NCBI RefSeq assembly: GCF_024391045.1
Contig: NZ_JANFCZ010000010.1
Span: 1-64,000, forward strand
From: Pseudarthrobacter sulfonivorans
GTDB taxonomy: Bacteria > Actinomycetota > Actinomycetes > Actinomycetales > Micrococcaceae
Reading direction: 5' to 3'
Length of the DNA stretch: 64,000 nucleotides
The notes beneath the pieces were generated by a model. That model was not told where the DNA came from and searched no databases. It saw nothing but the letters and a program-made list of their open reading frames with translations. Made by a program: the position numbers and the translations under genes. Shown here one piece after another: positions 53,165-64,000 of this stretch. Every line of letters starts with the position of its first letter. The first letter of the stretch is position 1.

Positions 53165-53342
53165 GCTCTTCGGTCGCCGCGTGCCGGTTACCCAGGTTGG
53201 AGTAGGACAGCGTGACAAACATCAGTCCCAGCAGGATCACGAACATCACGCCGCCGATCACAAACGGAGGTGCGATCAGAGGCGCCGCTTCCTCATGTTC
53301 AGCGGCGGCGGCAACGGTCATGGCGATCTGCTGGAGCAGCAT
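53109..53342 (-). CDS. Small His-tailed single-pass membrane protein
   Basis: 77 residues with AGGGGAG before the ATG. One membrane helix ([21 protein letters not shown]) separates an Ala-rich N-terminus from a tail rich in histidine ([25 protein letters not shown]), which could bind metal. Genes of this size and topology sit between proA and nadD in related genomes, from memory. Its end overlaps the likely nadD start. Confidence 0.75.
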   Translation of the reverse strand: MLLQQIAMTVAAAAEHEEAAPLIAPPFVIGGVMFVILLGLMFVTLSYSNLGNRHAATEEHADPHRQHPNKHDHGQGH

Positions 53343-53421
53343 TTTCTCCCCTAGGTTTTCAAGGATGTGGGCAGCGGATATTTTCCCGCCGTTCCGGTCT
53401 TCTGTCTATGTTACCGCGTTG

Positions 53422-54798
53422 TTAGCTGCGGACCTGGCCCTCGCCCTGCACAATCCACTTGGTGGTGGTCAGCTCAGTGAGGCCCATCGGCCCGCGGGCG
53501 TGCAGCTTCTGGGTGGAGATGCCTACTTCGGCACCCAGACCCAGCTCGCCGCCGTCGGTAAACCGGGTGGACGCGTTGACGATGACCGCTGCCGAGTCGA
53601 TCTCCGCAATGAACCTCTCCGCATTGGCGAGGTTGTTGGTGAGGATCGCCTCGGTATGGCCAGTGGACCAGGTGCGGATGTGCTTCACGGCGTCATCCAG
53701 GCTGTCCACCATGGCCACGGCCAGGTCAAGGTCCATGTACTCGGTTTCCCAGTCCACATCCGTGGCCGGCGTGGACTCGATGGACGCGGGCAGGGCAGCC
53801 CGGATGCGCTCATCCGCGTGCAGGGTGACTCCGGCGCCACGCAGCGCGGCAGCCACGGCCGGCAGCACGGTGGAGCGGGAGTGGACCAGCAGCGTTTCCA
53901 CGGTGTTGCAGACGCTGGGCCGCTGGGTTTTGGCGTTCAGCAGGATCTCCACCGCCATCTCTTCACTGGCGGATTCGTCGATGAAGATGTGAACGTTACC
54001 TTCACCGGTTTCGATGACGGGAACGGCGGCGTTCAACACGACGGACTGGATCAGCTCCCGGCCGCCACGGGGAATCAGGACGTCCACGCGGCCGCGCGCC
54101 CGCATCAGCGCGTTGGCGCCCTCCCGGCCGTACTGGTCCACCGTCTGCACGGCGTCGGACGGCAGGCCCACGCTGTGCAGGGCGTCGCGGATCACCTGCA
54201 CCAGGGCATCGTTGGTAGCGGCCGCGGCCGTGCCGCCGCGGAGAATGACGGTGTTGCCGCTCTTGAGCGCGAGGCCGGCGATGTCAACAGTGACGTTGGG
54301 GCGGGCCTCGTAGATGGCGGCCACGACGCCCATGGGCACATTGACCTGGCGCAGGCGGAGGCCGTTGGGCAGGGTCTGGCCGCGGACCACATTACCCACG
54401 GGATCCGGCAGGGTGGCGAGGTTCTCCAGGGCGTCCACCAGCCCGGTGATCCGGGCATCGCTCAGGGTCAGCCGGTCCAGCATGGCGGCAGAGGTCCCGC
54501 TGGCCTTGCCGGCAGCCACATCCTTTGCATTGGCGGCCAGGATCAGGCTCTTCTTCTCCAGCAGGGCGGCCCCGATGGCGCGGAGGCCACGGTCCTTCCA
54601 GGCCCGGTTGGCCCGGGACATCCGCCGGGATGCCTGCTTGGAGCGGTCGGCGATAGCGTGGACAGCGGCCTCGACGTCCTCCGTCGACAGCGGCACCGCA
54701 CCCGCCGGCGATGTCGCGTCCGGCGCCTTCGGCGCACCGGAAAGTCCCGTGTTGTCTTCGGGAGTCGCAGCAGTGGGGTGGGTCAGGGCCTCAGTCAT
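53422..54798 (-). CDS. proA: Gamma-glutamyl phosphate reductase
   Basis: 458 residues, with an unconserved N-tail of about 35. The aldehyde-dehydrogenase-like core shows VNVPMGVVAAIYEARPNVTVDIAGLALKSGNTVILRGG. The catalytic cysteine is in AKTQRPSVCNTVETLLVH. It reduces glutamyl-5-phosphate in proline synthesis; ProB makes the substrate and is encoded 26 bases upstream. TAAACT (54805-54810) lies six bases before the ATG without a ribosome-binding site, so proA may also have its own leaderless transcript. Confidence 0.96.
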   Translation of the reverse strand: MTEALTHPTAATPEDNTGLSGAPKAPDATSPAGAVPLSTEDVEAAVHAIADRSKQASRRMSRANRAWKDRGLRAIGAALLEKKSLILAANAKDVAAGKASGTSAAMLDRLTLSDARITGLVDALENLATLPDPVGNVVRGQTLPNGLRLRQVNVPMGVVAAIYEARPNVTVDIAGLALKSGNTVILRGGTAAAATNDALVQVIRDALHSVGLPSDAVQTVDQYGREGANALMRARGRVDVLIPRGGRELIQSVVLNAAVPVIETGEGNVHIFIDESASEEMAVEILLNAKTQRPSVCNTVETLLVHSRSTVLPAVAAALRGAGVTLHADERIRAALPASIESTPATDVDWETEYMDLDLAVAMVDSLDDAVKHIRTWSTGHTEAILTNNLANAERFIAEIDSAAVIVNASTRFTDGGELGLGAEVGISTQKLHARGPMGLTELTTTKWIVQGEGQVRS

Positions 54799-54810
54799 GA
54801 TCCAAGTTTA
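54799..54810 (-). promoter_or_regulatory. -10 element of proA (leaderless layout)
   Basis: On the minus strand TAAACT, then TGGATC, then the ATG. The hexamer lies in the 26-base gap after proB, so it would act as an internal promoter of the cluster. Confidence 0.4.
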
Positions 54811-54824
54811 GGCGAGTGCGGCCC

Positions 54825-57615
<2,791 letters not shown>

Positions 57616-57626
57616 TTAAAAGAACA

Positions 57627-57654
57627 GTGGAGCGGACCATATGGCCCGCTCCAC
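57627..57654 (-). terminator. Attenuator-like hairpin between rpmA and obgE
   Basis: GTGGAGCGG pairs with CCGCTCCAC around a 10-base loop, followed on the minus strand by TGTTCTTTT. It probably ends part of the ribosomal-protein transcripts before obgE. Confidence 0.65.
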
Positions 57655-57671
57655 CGCTTCAGAACTATTTG

Positions 57672-57935
57672 TTACTCTGCAGCTGCAGCAGCAACGATGT
57701 TGACGACGCGGCGACCGCGGCGGGTGCCGAATTCGACGGCTCCCGGGGTCAGCGCGAACAGGGTGTCGTCGCCGCCGCGGCCAACGCCGGCGCCCGGGTG
57801 GAAGTGGGTGCCGCGCTGGCGGACGATGATCTCGCCTGCGGAAACTACCTGGCCGCCGAAGCGCTTGACGCCGAGGTACTGGGCGTTGGAGTCACGACCG
57901 TTGCGAGTGGAACTCGCGCCTTTTTTATGTGCCAT
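57672..57935 (-). CDS. rpmA: 50S ribosomal protein L27
   Basis: 87 residues, family-typical: [29 protein letters not shown], then [27 protein letters not shown]. The N-terminus reaches the peptidyl-transferase centre, and here starts directly without the cleaved extension known from Firmicutes. Encoded 59 bases after rplU. Confidence 0.98.
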   Translation of the reverse strand: MAHKKGASSTRNGRDSNAQYLGVKRFGGQVVSAGEIIVRQRGTHFHPGAGVGRGGDDTLFALTPGAVEFGTRRGRRVVNIVAAAAAE

Positions 57936-57994
57936 TTGAAATGCCTGCCTCTAAATTCTGGGGAATCTGCTGAAAACCTGAACAGTAACGAAGG

Positions 57995-58315
57995 TTACTT
58001 GATACCAGTGATCTTGACCTTGGTCAGTTCCTGACGGTGACCCTGGCGCTTCTTGTAACCGGTCTTGTTCTTGAACTTCTGGATGACGATCTTCGGACCA
58101 CGGAGGTCATTGAGGATCTCAGCCGTGACAGTTACCTTGGCCAGGTCCGCAGCTGCGGAGGTGACCTTGTCACCGTCCACCAGGAGCAGGGCAGGCAGCT
58201 CAATGGTGCTGCCAGCTCCACCGGCGACGCGGTTGAGGGTAACGAAGTCTCCTACGGAGACCTTCTCTTGCCGGCCGCCTGCGCGGACAATCGCGTACAC
58301 CACTTGGGAACTCAC
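57995..58315 (-). CDS. rplU: 50S ribosomal protein L21
   Basis: 106 residues from a GTG at 58315 with a GAGAGAA site; another GTG at 58303 is possible. The sequence [26 protein letters not shown] and the closing [26 protein letters not shown] are diagnostic. First gene of the rplU–rpmA–obgE–proB group, with its promoter in the preceding 260-base gap. Confidence 0.98.
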   Translation of the reverse strand: MSSQVVYAIVRAGGRQEKVSVGDFVTLNRVAGGAGSTIELPALLLVDGDKVTSAAADLAKVTVTAEILNDLRGPKIVIQKFKNKTGYKKRQGHRQELTKVKITGIK

Positions 58316-58436
58316 TTCTCTCGACGTTTATAACTAAATTTGCGTGCGGACCCGGAACCAAAACTGGCTGGGTTTCCCGCTGTGCCTCAACGCCGTGGGG
58401 TCATAACCCAAGTGTTGGCGTAAGCACCGAAGATCT

Positions 58437-58466
58437 AGAATACGCTAATTTCGCCTTCGGCCGCAA
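58437..58466 (-). promoter_or_regulatory. Possible rplU–rpmA promoter
   Basis: On the minus strand TTGCGG (58461-58466) and TATTCT (58437-58442) are 18 bp apart, predicting a leader of about 115 nt before rplU. The rest of 58316-58575 shows no gene; the leader could hold an L21 autoregulatory structure, but I recognise none. Confidence 0.4.
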
Positions 58467-58575
58467 ATGAGGCTGGTAACGGCCGGTTGCCTGTGATAGC
58501 TCCCACGTCGGGGAACAGTCCTGACAATCCGAAACCGTGCCCGACTATCGTACCGGCTGCAACGGCCATTGCGGT

Positions 58576-60177
58576 TCAGGCATGCAGCCGCGGCGCGTCA
58601 AAGAAGTCAACTTCGAAACGGCATGAGTGCCGGAAGGCCTCCAGCATGGCCTCCCGTTCCTCGCCCGATGCCTTCCGTCCGGCCTCGTCGGCCCACCCCA
58701 GGGCTTCGCGCGTGGCCTGCGCGAAATCCTCGTCCGCGTAGGTCCGCAGCCATTCCGCATACGGATGCGCGGCAGGCGCGCCGGCCGCAAGGAACTGGGA
58801 ATGGAGGGTTTGTCCCACCTCGGCGTACAACCAGAAACACGGCAGGAGCGCCGCCACAAGCACTCCGTAGCTGCCGGATGCGGACACTGCCAGGAGATGG
58901 TCCACGTAGGACTTGGTGACCGGGCCCAGGACGTGTTCCACCGTCCGGGTACTCAGCCAGGTGCGGTGCAGTTCCGATTCGACCTCGAGGCATTGCCGGG
59001 CGGACCGGGCCCAGAACAGCTGGGCGGCTTCAGTGGGTGCGAGGGCACTTGCGCGGGCCAGCACCCGGGAGTAGCCGTTCAGGTAGATGGCGTCCTGGGC
59101 GAGGTAGTAGGCGAACTGATCCTCCGCCAGGGTGCCGGCGGCCAGTCCGCGGATGAAGTCAAGCCCGTAGATGGCGTCCAGGTCGGCGGCCGCCGCCTGG
59201 CGAAGGGCCGCTGCGAATTCCCCGGCGGCGGGAGCCGGCTGCAGGTGGTGGAAGTGGTGGATGGGTCCATTGCCGGAGCCGACCTCCAGCTGGCCGGAAG
59301 CCTGAAGGGCACCGGCAAGCCAGGACTTCACCTGCCGCAGGGAGGCTTCCCAGTCCCCCAGCCGGGCCTGTGCCGTGGCCATGGCGGAAGACAGCGAGCA
59401 GCCGGTTCCGTGGCTGTTGCGGGTGGCGATCCGGTCCCCCGCCACTTCCACCACCGGGCCGGAGAGCAGTCCCCCGGCGTTGACCAGCGCATCCGGGCAG
59501 GCATCGCCGTCGAGGTGGCCTCCCTTGACGAGGATGGTGGCTCCGGTGGCGGCAGCGAGCCGCGTCCCCTGCTCCAGCGCGCCGGTCCAATCCTTCGCCT
59601 GCGGTTCGCCCACCAGGATGGCCAGCTCGGCGAGGTTGGGCGTGATCAGGTCCGCGAGCGGCAGCAGGGCACGCAGGGCGGCCTCTGCGGACTCCTTCAG
59701 CAGCCGGTCGCCGCTCGTGGCCACCATCACCGGATCGAGAACCACGACGGCGGGACGGACCTGTTCCAACCAGGTGCGGACCGTGCCGATTACCTCCGCA
59801 TTGCCCAGCATGCCGATCTTGACGGCGTCGATGCTGATGTCATCGCTGATCGCGTCAAGCTGCCGACGCAGGAAATCAGCAGGCGGCACGTGGACATCCT
59901 GGACACCCTGCGTGTTCTGCACGGTCAACGCGGTGATGGCGGCCATGCCATAGCCGCCCAGGGCAGCAATGCTCTTGAGGTCCGCCTGGACGCCTGCCCC
60001 GCCGGACGGATCCGAGCCGGCGATCGACAACACACGCGGGGTATCGCGCAGGACGGCCACCGAAGCAGCGGACCCGGCTGCCGGGAGCCGCCCGGCACGC
60101 GATTGTGCCGGTTGGGTAGGCACAGCGGTATCGGACGTTTCGGGAGTTGCGGAAGGAAGGACAGAAATAGAAGCCAA
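58576..60177 (-). CDS. thiD: ThiD–TenA fusion: HMP(-P) kinase with thiaminase-II-like domain
   Basis: 533 residues. After a 45-residue variable N-tail, the ThiD domain (about 47-300) shows RVLSIAGSDPSGGAGVQADLKSIAALGGYGMAAITALTVQNT, VLDPVMVATSGD and the anion-hole NSHGTGCSLSSAMA. The TenA domain (about 310-530) has QDAIYLNGYSRVLA and the catalytic-cysteine segment LLPCFWLYAEVG. ThiD phosphorylates the thiamine pyrimidine; TenA recycles it from broken thiamine. One chain thus salvages and activates the pyrimidine. It is controlled by the TPP riboswitch directly upstream and stands alone, without other thi genes. Confidence 0.94.
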   Translation of the reverse strand: MASISVLPSATPETSDTAVPTQPAQSRAGRLPAAGSAASVAVLRDTPRVLSIAGSDPSGGAGVQADLKSIAALGGYGMAAITALTVQNTQGVQDVHVPPADFLRRQLDAISDDISIDAVKIGMLGNAEVIGTVRTWLEQVRPAVVVLDPVMVATSGDRLLKESAEAALRALLPLADLITPNLAELAILVGEPQAKDWTGALEQGTRLAAATGATILVKGGHLDGDACPDALVNAGGLLSGPVVEVAGDRIATRNSHGTGCSLSSAMATAQARLGDWEASLRQVKSWLAGALQASGQLEVGSGNGPIHHFHHLQPAPAAGEFAAALRQAAAADLDAIYGLDFIRGLAAGTLAEDQFAYYLAQDAIYLNGYSRVLARASALAPTEAAQLFWARSARQCLEVESELHRTWLSTRTVEHVLGPVTKSYVDHLLAVSASGSYGVLVAALLPCFWLYAEVGQTLHSQFLAAGAPAAHPYAEWLRTYADEDFAQATREALGWADEAGRKASGEEREAMLEAFRHSCRFEVDFFDAPRLHA

Positions 60178-60182
60178 CGAGA

Positions 60183-60259
60183 CATCCCTTCGCCGGTGCT
60201 AACCGGACAGGTTCAACGGGTCTGGATCTCAGCCGGCTCTTTGCGCGGCACCCCGTGTC
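60183..60259 (-). promoter_or_regulatory. TPP riboswitch (THI element)
   Basis: On the minus strand the conserved parts occur in order: CACGGGGTGCC, GGCTGAGATC, ACCCGTTGAACCTG, CCGGTTAGCACCGG and CGAAGGGA, six to seven bases before the thiD-tenA start. The GAAGGGA end overlaps the ribosome-binding site, so thiamine pyrophosphate probably blocks translation. Confidence 0.95.
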
Positions 60260-60310
60260 AGTAACCCACCCTAGCGTTTTCGCCGTCCCGCCGCCTCAGA
60301 TGAAGCACCA

Positions 60311-60363
60311 ACACAGAATGCCCGCACCCGCCCCGGAATGGGGCAGGTGCGGGCATTCTGTGT
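60311..60363. terminator. Strong terminator behind rne
   Basis: An 18-bp outer stem (ACACAGAATGCCCGCACC and complement) encloses an inner GCCCC-GGAAT-GGGGC hairpin, 19 bases after the rne stop. No T-run follows on the minus strand. Confidence 0.75.
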
Positions 60364-60381
60364 GGGTGGCCCCGCGAAGAA

Positions 60382-63300
60382 TCAGAGTTCCGAAGCGGGT
60401 ACCCCTACACCGAGGATGATTGGCGCGTTGGTGTCTGTCGGTGTGGTGGCGGAAGCCTTGGCCGGTTCCGGTGCCTTGGCGGTATGGGTGTGTCCCGCCG
60501 AGGCCACCGGGACGGCCTCGTGGTGCTCCACCGTGGTGGCGTTGGCTGCGCCCTGGGCCCGGCTGGCACTCCGGGTCCGCCGCGGACGGCGGGTCCGGGA
60601 CTGCTCGGTGTGGTCGGAGTAGTCCTTCTCCGCCGCGACGGGAGCCTGGACCGGAGCCTGCGACGGCGCCTGACGGGCAGGCTCTGCCGCCTGCCGAACA
60701 GCCTGCCGGCTTTCGGCCGGAGCGGTTTCAGCTTCCGGTGCCGGTTCGCCAAGCTTGGCGAACGCCTCCGCCAGGCGGTCGAGAGTCAGAGCAGGAGCCT
60801 GCGGCTGGTCCTCATGGTGCTCCACGAACGGCAGCACCACCTGCTCGCCACCGAACGTCAGCACGGCGGCCGGGCGGCCGGTGCTGTCCGCCGCGGAAGG
60901 AGCGGAAGGATGGGCCGGGGCAGCGGCCGGGGCCTCCGTGCCGGATGCCTTGCCGGCGGCAGCGTGGGCTACTTCCTCGTCGTGCAGGTGGGCGGCGTGG
61001 GCGGCCGCGGCAATGTTGGCAAGGGCAGCCCTGGTGGCCTCGGCCTTGGCATGGCGCTCGGCGTCGCTCGGATCCGGGTGGACCGTGTGGACCTGCACCG
61101 GGGCTGCCGGCGCCACGTCCAACGCCTGCCCGCCGCGGCCGCGGCGGCGCTTGCGGTCCGTCCGGCCACCCTGCTGGGCGTCCTGACGCGTCTCATTGCG
61201 CTGGTTGTCCGTGCGCTGCGTGTCCGGGCGGTTGTCCGCACGCTGCACGTGGTGCTCGGCGGCGACGGTGTTGGCGCGGCGGTGTTCCACGGGGTCGTCG
61301 TGGGTGACAATTCCCCGTCCGGCGCAGGTTTCGCACTGTTCGCCGAAGACCTCCAGGAGTCCGGTTCCCATGCGCTTGCGCGTCATCTGCACCAGTCCCA
61401 GCGATGTCACTTCAGCCACCTGGTGCTTGGTCCGGTCACGGCCCAAGCATTCCACCATGCGGCGCAGCACAAGGTCGCGGTTGGATTCAAGGACCATATC
61501 GATGAAGTCGATAACGATGATGCCGCCGATGTCGCGGAGCCGGAGCTGACGGACCACTTCTTCGGCCGCTTCGAGGTTGTTCTTGGTGACGGTCTCCTCG
61601 AGGTTTCCGCCGCTGCCGGTGAACTTGCCGGTGTTGACGTCCACCACGGTCATGGCTTCGGTGCGGTCAATGACCAGCGAACCGCCGGACGGCAGGAACA
61701 CCTTGCGCTCGAGGGCCTTGTGGATCTGTTCATCGATCCGCCAGGCGGCGAAAATGTCCTGGTCCTTGGTCCACTTTTCCAGGCGGCCCACCAGGTCCGG
61801 GGCAACGTACGTGACGTACGCCTCGATGGTGTCCCATGCCTCTTCACCGGAGACGATCAGCTTCGAGAAGTCCTCGTTGAAGACGTCGCGGACCACCTTG
61901 ATGGTGAGGTCCGGTTCGCCGTAAAGCAGTTCCGGGGCCAGGATCTTGGTGGACGTGGACTGGCTTTCGATGCCCTCCCACTGCGCGCGCAGCCGGTTGA
62001 TGTCGTGCGTGAGTTCCTCTTCGGAGGCACCTTCCGCGGCGGTCCGGACAATCACACCGGCGTGCTCGGGCAAACGGTCCTTGAGGATCCGCTTAAGGCG
62101 GTTGCGTTCGACGTCGGGCAGTTTGCGGGAAATGCCCGTCATCGAGCCGCCGGGGACGTAGACCAGGTAGCGGCCCGGGAGGGAGATCTGGCTGGTCAGC
62201 CGGGCACCCTTGTGTCCCACGGGGTCCTTGGTCACCTGGACCAGGACGGTGTCGCCGGATTTCAGGGCATTTTCGATGCGGCGCTGCTTGCCTTCGAGGT
62301 TGACGGCTTCCCAGTTCACCTCGCCGGCGTACAGCACGGCGTTGCGGCCGCGTCCAATGTCAACGAACGCCGCTTCCATGGAGGGCAGGACGTTCTGCAC
62401 CTTGCCGAGGTAGACGTTGCCGATCAGGGAGTCCTGCTGGGTCTTGGAGACAAAGTGCTCTGCCAGGACGCCGTCCTCCAGGACGCCGATCTGGATTCTG
62501 TCGTCGCGCTGCCGGACGATCATCTGGCGGTCCACTGATTCGCGGCGGGCCAGGAACTCGGCCTCGGTGATCACGGTCCTGCGGCGGCCCGTGTCGCGGG
62601 ACTCACGGCGGCGCTGCTTCTTGGCTTCGAGCCTGGTGGAGCCCTTCACGCTGGTCACCCGGTTGTTGACGGGTGCTTCGCTCACCGCGCGCGGCGCGCG
62701 CACCCGGGTCACCGTGTTGGGCGGATCATCGCCCTCTCCACCGGTCAGTTCAAGATCCTGGTCACCGCGGCGGCGGCGACGACGACGACGGGACGTCACG
62801 CCCTCATCGGCCGGACCGGAGGTCTCTTCGTCGTCGTCTCCGGCACCGTCCTGGCCGTTTTCGGAACCCTCAGTGTCGGCGCCGGCCTCGGTGTCGCTGC
62901 CGCGGCTGCGACCGCGGCGGCCACGGCTGCGGCGACGACGGCGGCTGTTGGCGTCGTCCTCTTCGTCCTCTTCGGCGTCGTCCTCTTCAGTCTCTTCCGC
63001 GGCGGCGGGAGCGGGGCGGACAACGGCTGTCAGGTCCGGGGCCTGGAAGAGTACGGACGTTGCTGAGCCCGGCTCCAGGAAGAGTGACCCGAACGGGCTT
63101 GCGGCTGCCGTGGCGTCCTGCTCGTCGGCCCGCGCGGCGGCGTCAGCCTGCGCCGGGGTTGTCGCCGCGGCGCTGGCGGTGGCCACGGCTGCGGCGGTGA
63201 CTGTTGCCTCGGGGGCTGTCGGCTCGGGAGCTACCGTCTTCGGGGCTTCATCACCGGCTACGGCGTTGTCGGGCGCAGCAGTGTCTGGCGCAGTAGTCTC

Positions 63301-63885
63301 AGCCGCTTCCGTGCCAGTCGCTGCAGTCCCAGCCGCTGCAGCGTCAGGGGCCGCTATTTCAGTGGCTGCACTTTCGGGGGCGGAGGCCTTGCGGGTGGCC
63401 ACACGGCGGCGGCGGACCGGCTTGGCGTCCGGGGCTGCGTCGGCAAGCGGGGACCCGGCGGCGGGTTCCGGCGCGGTGACGGCCGCTGCGTCGGCCGCTG
63501 GGGTGGCGGGCGATTCGGCGGCTGACGCCCCGGTGGCGGGGGTACCGACTGCTGGCGCTTCAGTGGCTTCGGCGGCGAAGGCGGGCAACGGTTCCGCGGC
63601 TTCCGGCTTCTTCCGGGCGCGGGTCCGCCGGACGGGCGCTTTGACTTCCGGCGCGGCTTCCACCGCATCAACTGCTCCAAGGACCGCGGCGGTCCCGGCG
63701 TCGGGCTGGGCCGCGGCTTCTGCTGGGGACCCTTCACCAGTGGACGGGACGCTGTCTGCCTTCGGCGCCGCTTTCCGGCGGGTCCGGGTGGCCTTCCGTG
63801 GCGCCTCGGTGATCTCCGCTGCAGCCGTTTCAGCATTAGCTGCAGCTGCTTCAGCATTAACGGCTGGTACGTGTTCGTTGTCCAT
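60382..63885 (-). CDS. rne: Ribonuclease E/G
   Basis: 1167 residues. The first 420 are low-complexity: Ala/Pro/Thr-rich, then an acidic run (EETEEDDAEEDEEDDA) and Arg-rich runs (SRRRRRSRGRRGRSRG), typical of disordered RNA/protein-binding arms. The catalytic core (about 440-860) has the S1 domain (IGNVYLGKVQNVLPSMEAAFVDIG), the DNase-I-like metal site (VVDVNTGKFTG, IIVIDFIDM) and the zinc link CETCAGRG. A second disordered tail of about 300 residues closes it. It starts mRNA decay and processes rRNA and tRNA. Actinobacterial RNase E carries arms on both sides, as seen here. Confidence 0.96.
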   Translation of the reverse strand: MDNEHVPAVNAEAAAANAETAAAEITEAPRKATRTRRKAAPKADSVPSTGEGSPAEAAAQPDAGTAAVLGAVDAVEAAPEVKAPVRRTRARKKPEAAEPLPAFAAEATEAPAVGTPATGASAAESPATPAADAAAVTAPEPAAGSPLADAAPDAKPVRRRRVATRKASAPESAATEIAAPDAAAAGTAATGTEAAETTAPDTAAPDNAVAGDEAPKTVAPEPTAPEATVTAAAVATASAAATTPAQADAAARADEQDATAAASPFGSLFLEPGSATSVLFQAPDLTAVVRPAPAAAEETEEDDAEEDEEDDANSRRRRRSRGRRGRSRGSDTEAGADTEGSENGQDGAGDDDEETSGPADEGVTSRRRRRRRRGDQDLELTGGEGDDPPNTVTRVRAPRAVSEAPVNNRVTSVKGSTRLEAKKQRRRESRDTGRRRTVITEAEFLARRESVDRQMIVRQRDDRIQIGVLEDGVLAEHFVSKTQQDSLIGNVYLGKVQNVLPSMEAAFVDIGRGRNAVLYAGEVNWEAVNLEGKQRRIENALKSGDTVLVQVTKDPVGHKGARLTSQISLPGRYLVYVPGGSMTGISRKLPDVERNRLKRILKDRLPEHAGVIVRTAAEGASEEELTHDINRLRAQWEGIESQSTSTKILAPELLYGEPDLTIKVVRDVFNEDFSKLIVSGEEAWDTIEAYVTYVAPDLVGRLEKWTKDQDIFAAWRIDEQIHKALERKVFLPSGGSLVIDRTEAMTVVDVNTGKFTGSGGNLEETVTKNNLEAAEEVVRQLRLRDIGGIIVIDFIDMVLESNRDLVLRRMVECLGRDRTKHQVAEVTSLGLVQMTRKRMGTGLLEVFGEQCETCAGRGIVTHDDPVEHRRANTVAAEHHVQRADNRPDTQRTDNQRNETRQDAQQGGRTDRKRRRGRGGQALDVAPAAPVQVHTVHPDPSDAERHAKAEATRAALANIAAAAHAAHLHDEEVAHAAAGKASGTEAPAAAPAHPSAPSAADSTGRPAAVLTFGGEQVVLPFVEHHEDQPQAPALTLDRLAEAFAKLGEPAPEAETAPAESRQAVRQAAEPARQAPSQAPVQAPVAAEKDYSDHTEQSRTRRPRRTRSASRAQGAANATTVEHHEAVPVASAGHTHTAKAPEPAKASATTPTDTNAPIILGVGVPASEL

Positions 63886-64000
63886 ATGTAGCTACACTCC
63901 TGCCCCTGATGTGCCGCCACATCCGGCACCCGTTGGGGCAATTTTTGTCAAACCCGCAGGCGTTGACAGAAGTCAAGTGGATACTCCCAGGTTCGCACCG

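Noticed and set aside
60484..62538. 684-codon plus-strand frame opposite rne
   Set aside because: Complement of the RNase E catalytic region; no independent start signal or recognisable domain.

Overview
The window is chromosomal DNA of a high-GC Gram-positive bacterium, almost certainly a member of the Micrococcaceae (Arthrobacter / Pseudarthrobacter type). The support is the order rne–rplU–rpmA–obgE–proB–proA–small membrane gene–nadD–conserved membrane gene–rsfS at the right end, class Ib ribonucleotide reductase as nrdHIEF, DUF3090 and DUF222/HNH genes typical of actinobacteria, frequent GTG/TTG starts, and several genes that look leaderless (a TANNNT hexamer six bases before the start codon). 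No insertion sequence, prophage, CRISPR array or replication origin was seen.

Layout. 1–6.1 kb: a truncated CAP-domain gene, small conserved genes (DUF2188, DUF3090), a relic of a pRiA4b ORF-3 domain, a frameshifted Ala-rich gene and two small cell-envelope proteins. 6.2–17.4 kb: a defence island. A palindrome-controlled promoter precedes an HTH/degenerate-methylase/half-HsdS protein, then hsdM, hsdS, a DUF1016 PD-(D/E)xK nuclease and hsdR, and finally a two-gene module (2-TM membrane protein plus cupin) that I cannot assign to any described system. 17.5–21.6 kb: nrdHIEF with a NrdR box. 21.9–24.3 kb: a MarR regulator divergent from a Rossmann reductase and a luciferase-like oxidoreductase. 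24.4–29.6 kb: a frameshifted DUF222/HNH gene, a tandem repeat, and an ATGA-coupled lipid operon (FAD oxidase, DUF1365, cyclopropane-type methyltransferase) opposite a LysR gene. 30.6–32 kb: DUF2004 and a membrane protein.

32–35.7 kb: metF–metE behind a roughly 220-nt structured leader with two mutually exclusive stems. 35.7–41.1 kb: a six-gene MoxR–DUF58–VWA operon. 41.4–46 kb: a ROK regulator and a sugar ABC importer without its own ATPase. 46–50.1 kb: a RlmG/RsmC-like methyltransferase, a flavin monooxygenase, a PhnA-like zinc-ribbon protein and a second cyclopropane-type synthase. 50.3–50.7 kb: two identical tRNA-Ala(GGC) genes, only one of which encodes CCA. 50.7–64 kb: the conserved housekeeping cluster, including a thiD–tenA fusion under a TPP riboswitch and RNase E.

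Starts were moved inward from the longest open frame where a ribosome-binding site or family conservation demanded it; such cases are noted. Family names rest on motif recognition by eye, not on database searches. Two genes (near 4477 and 25742) need a single-base correction to read through; these may be real lesions or sequencing errors.
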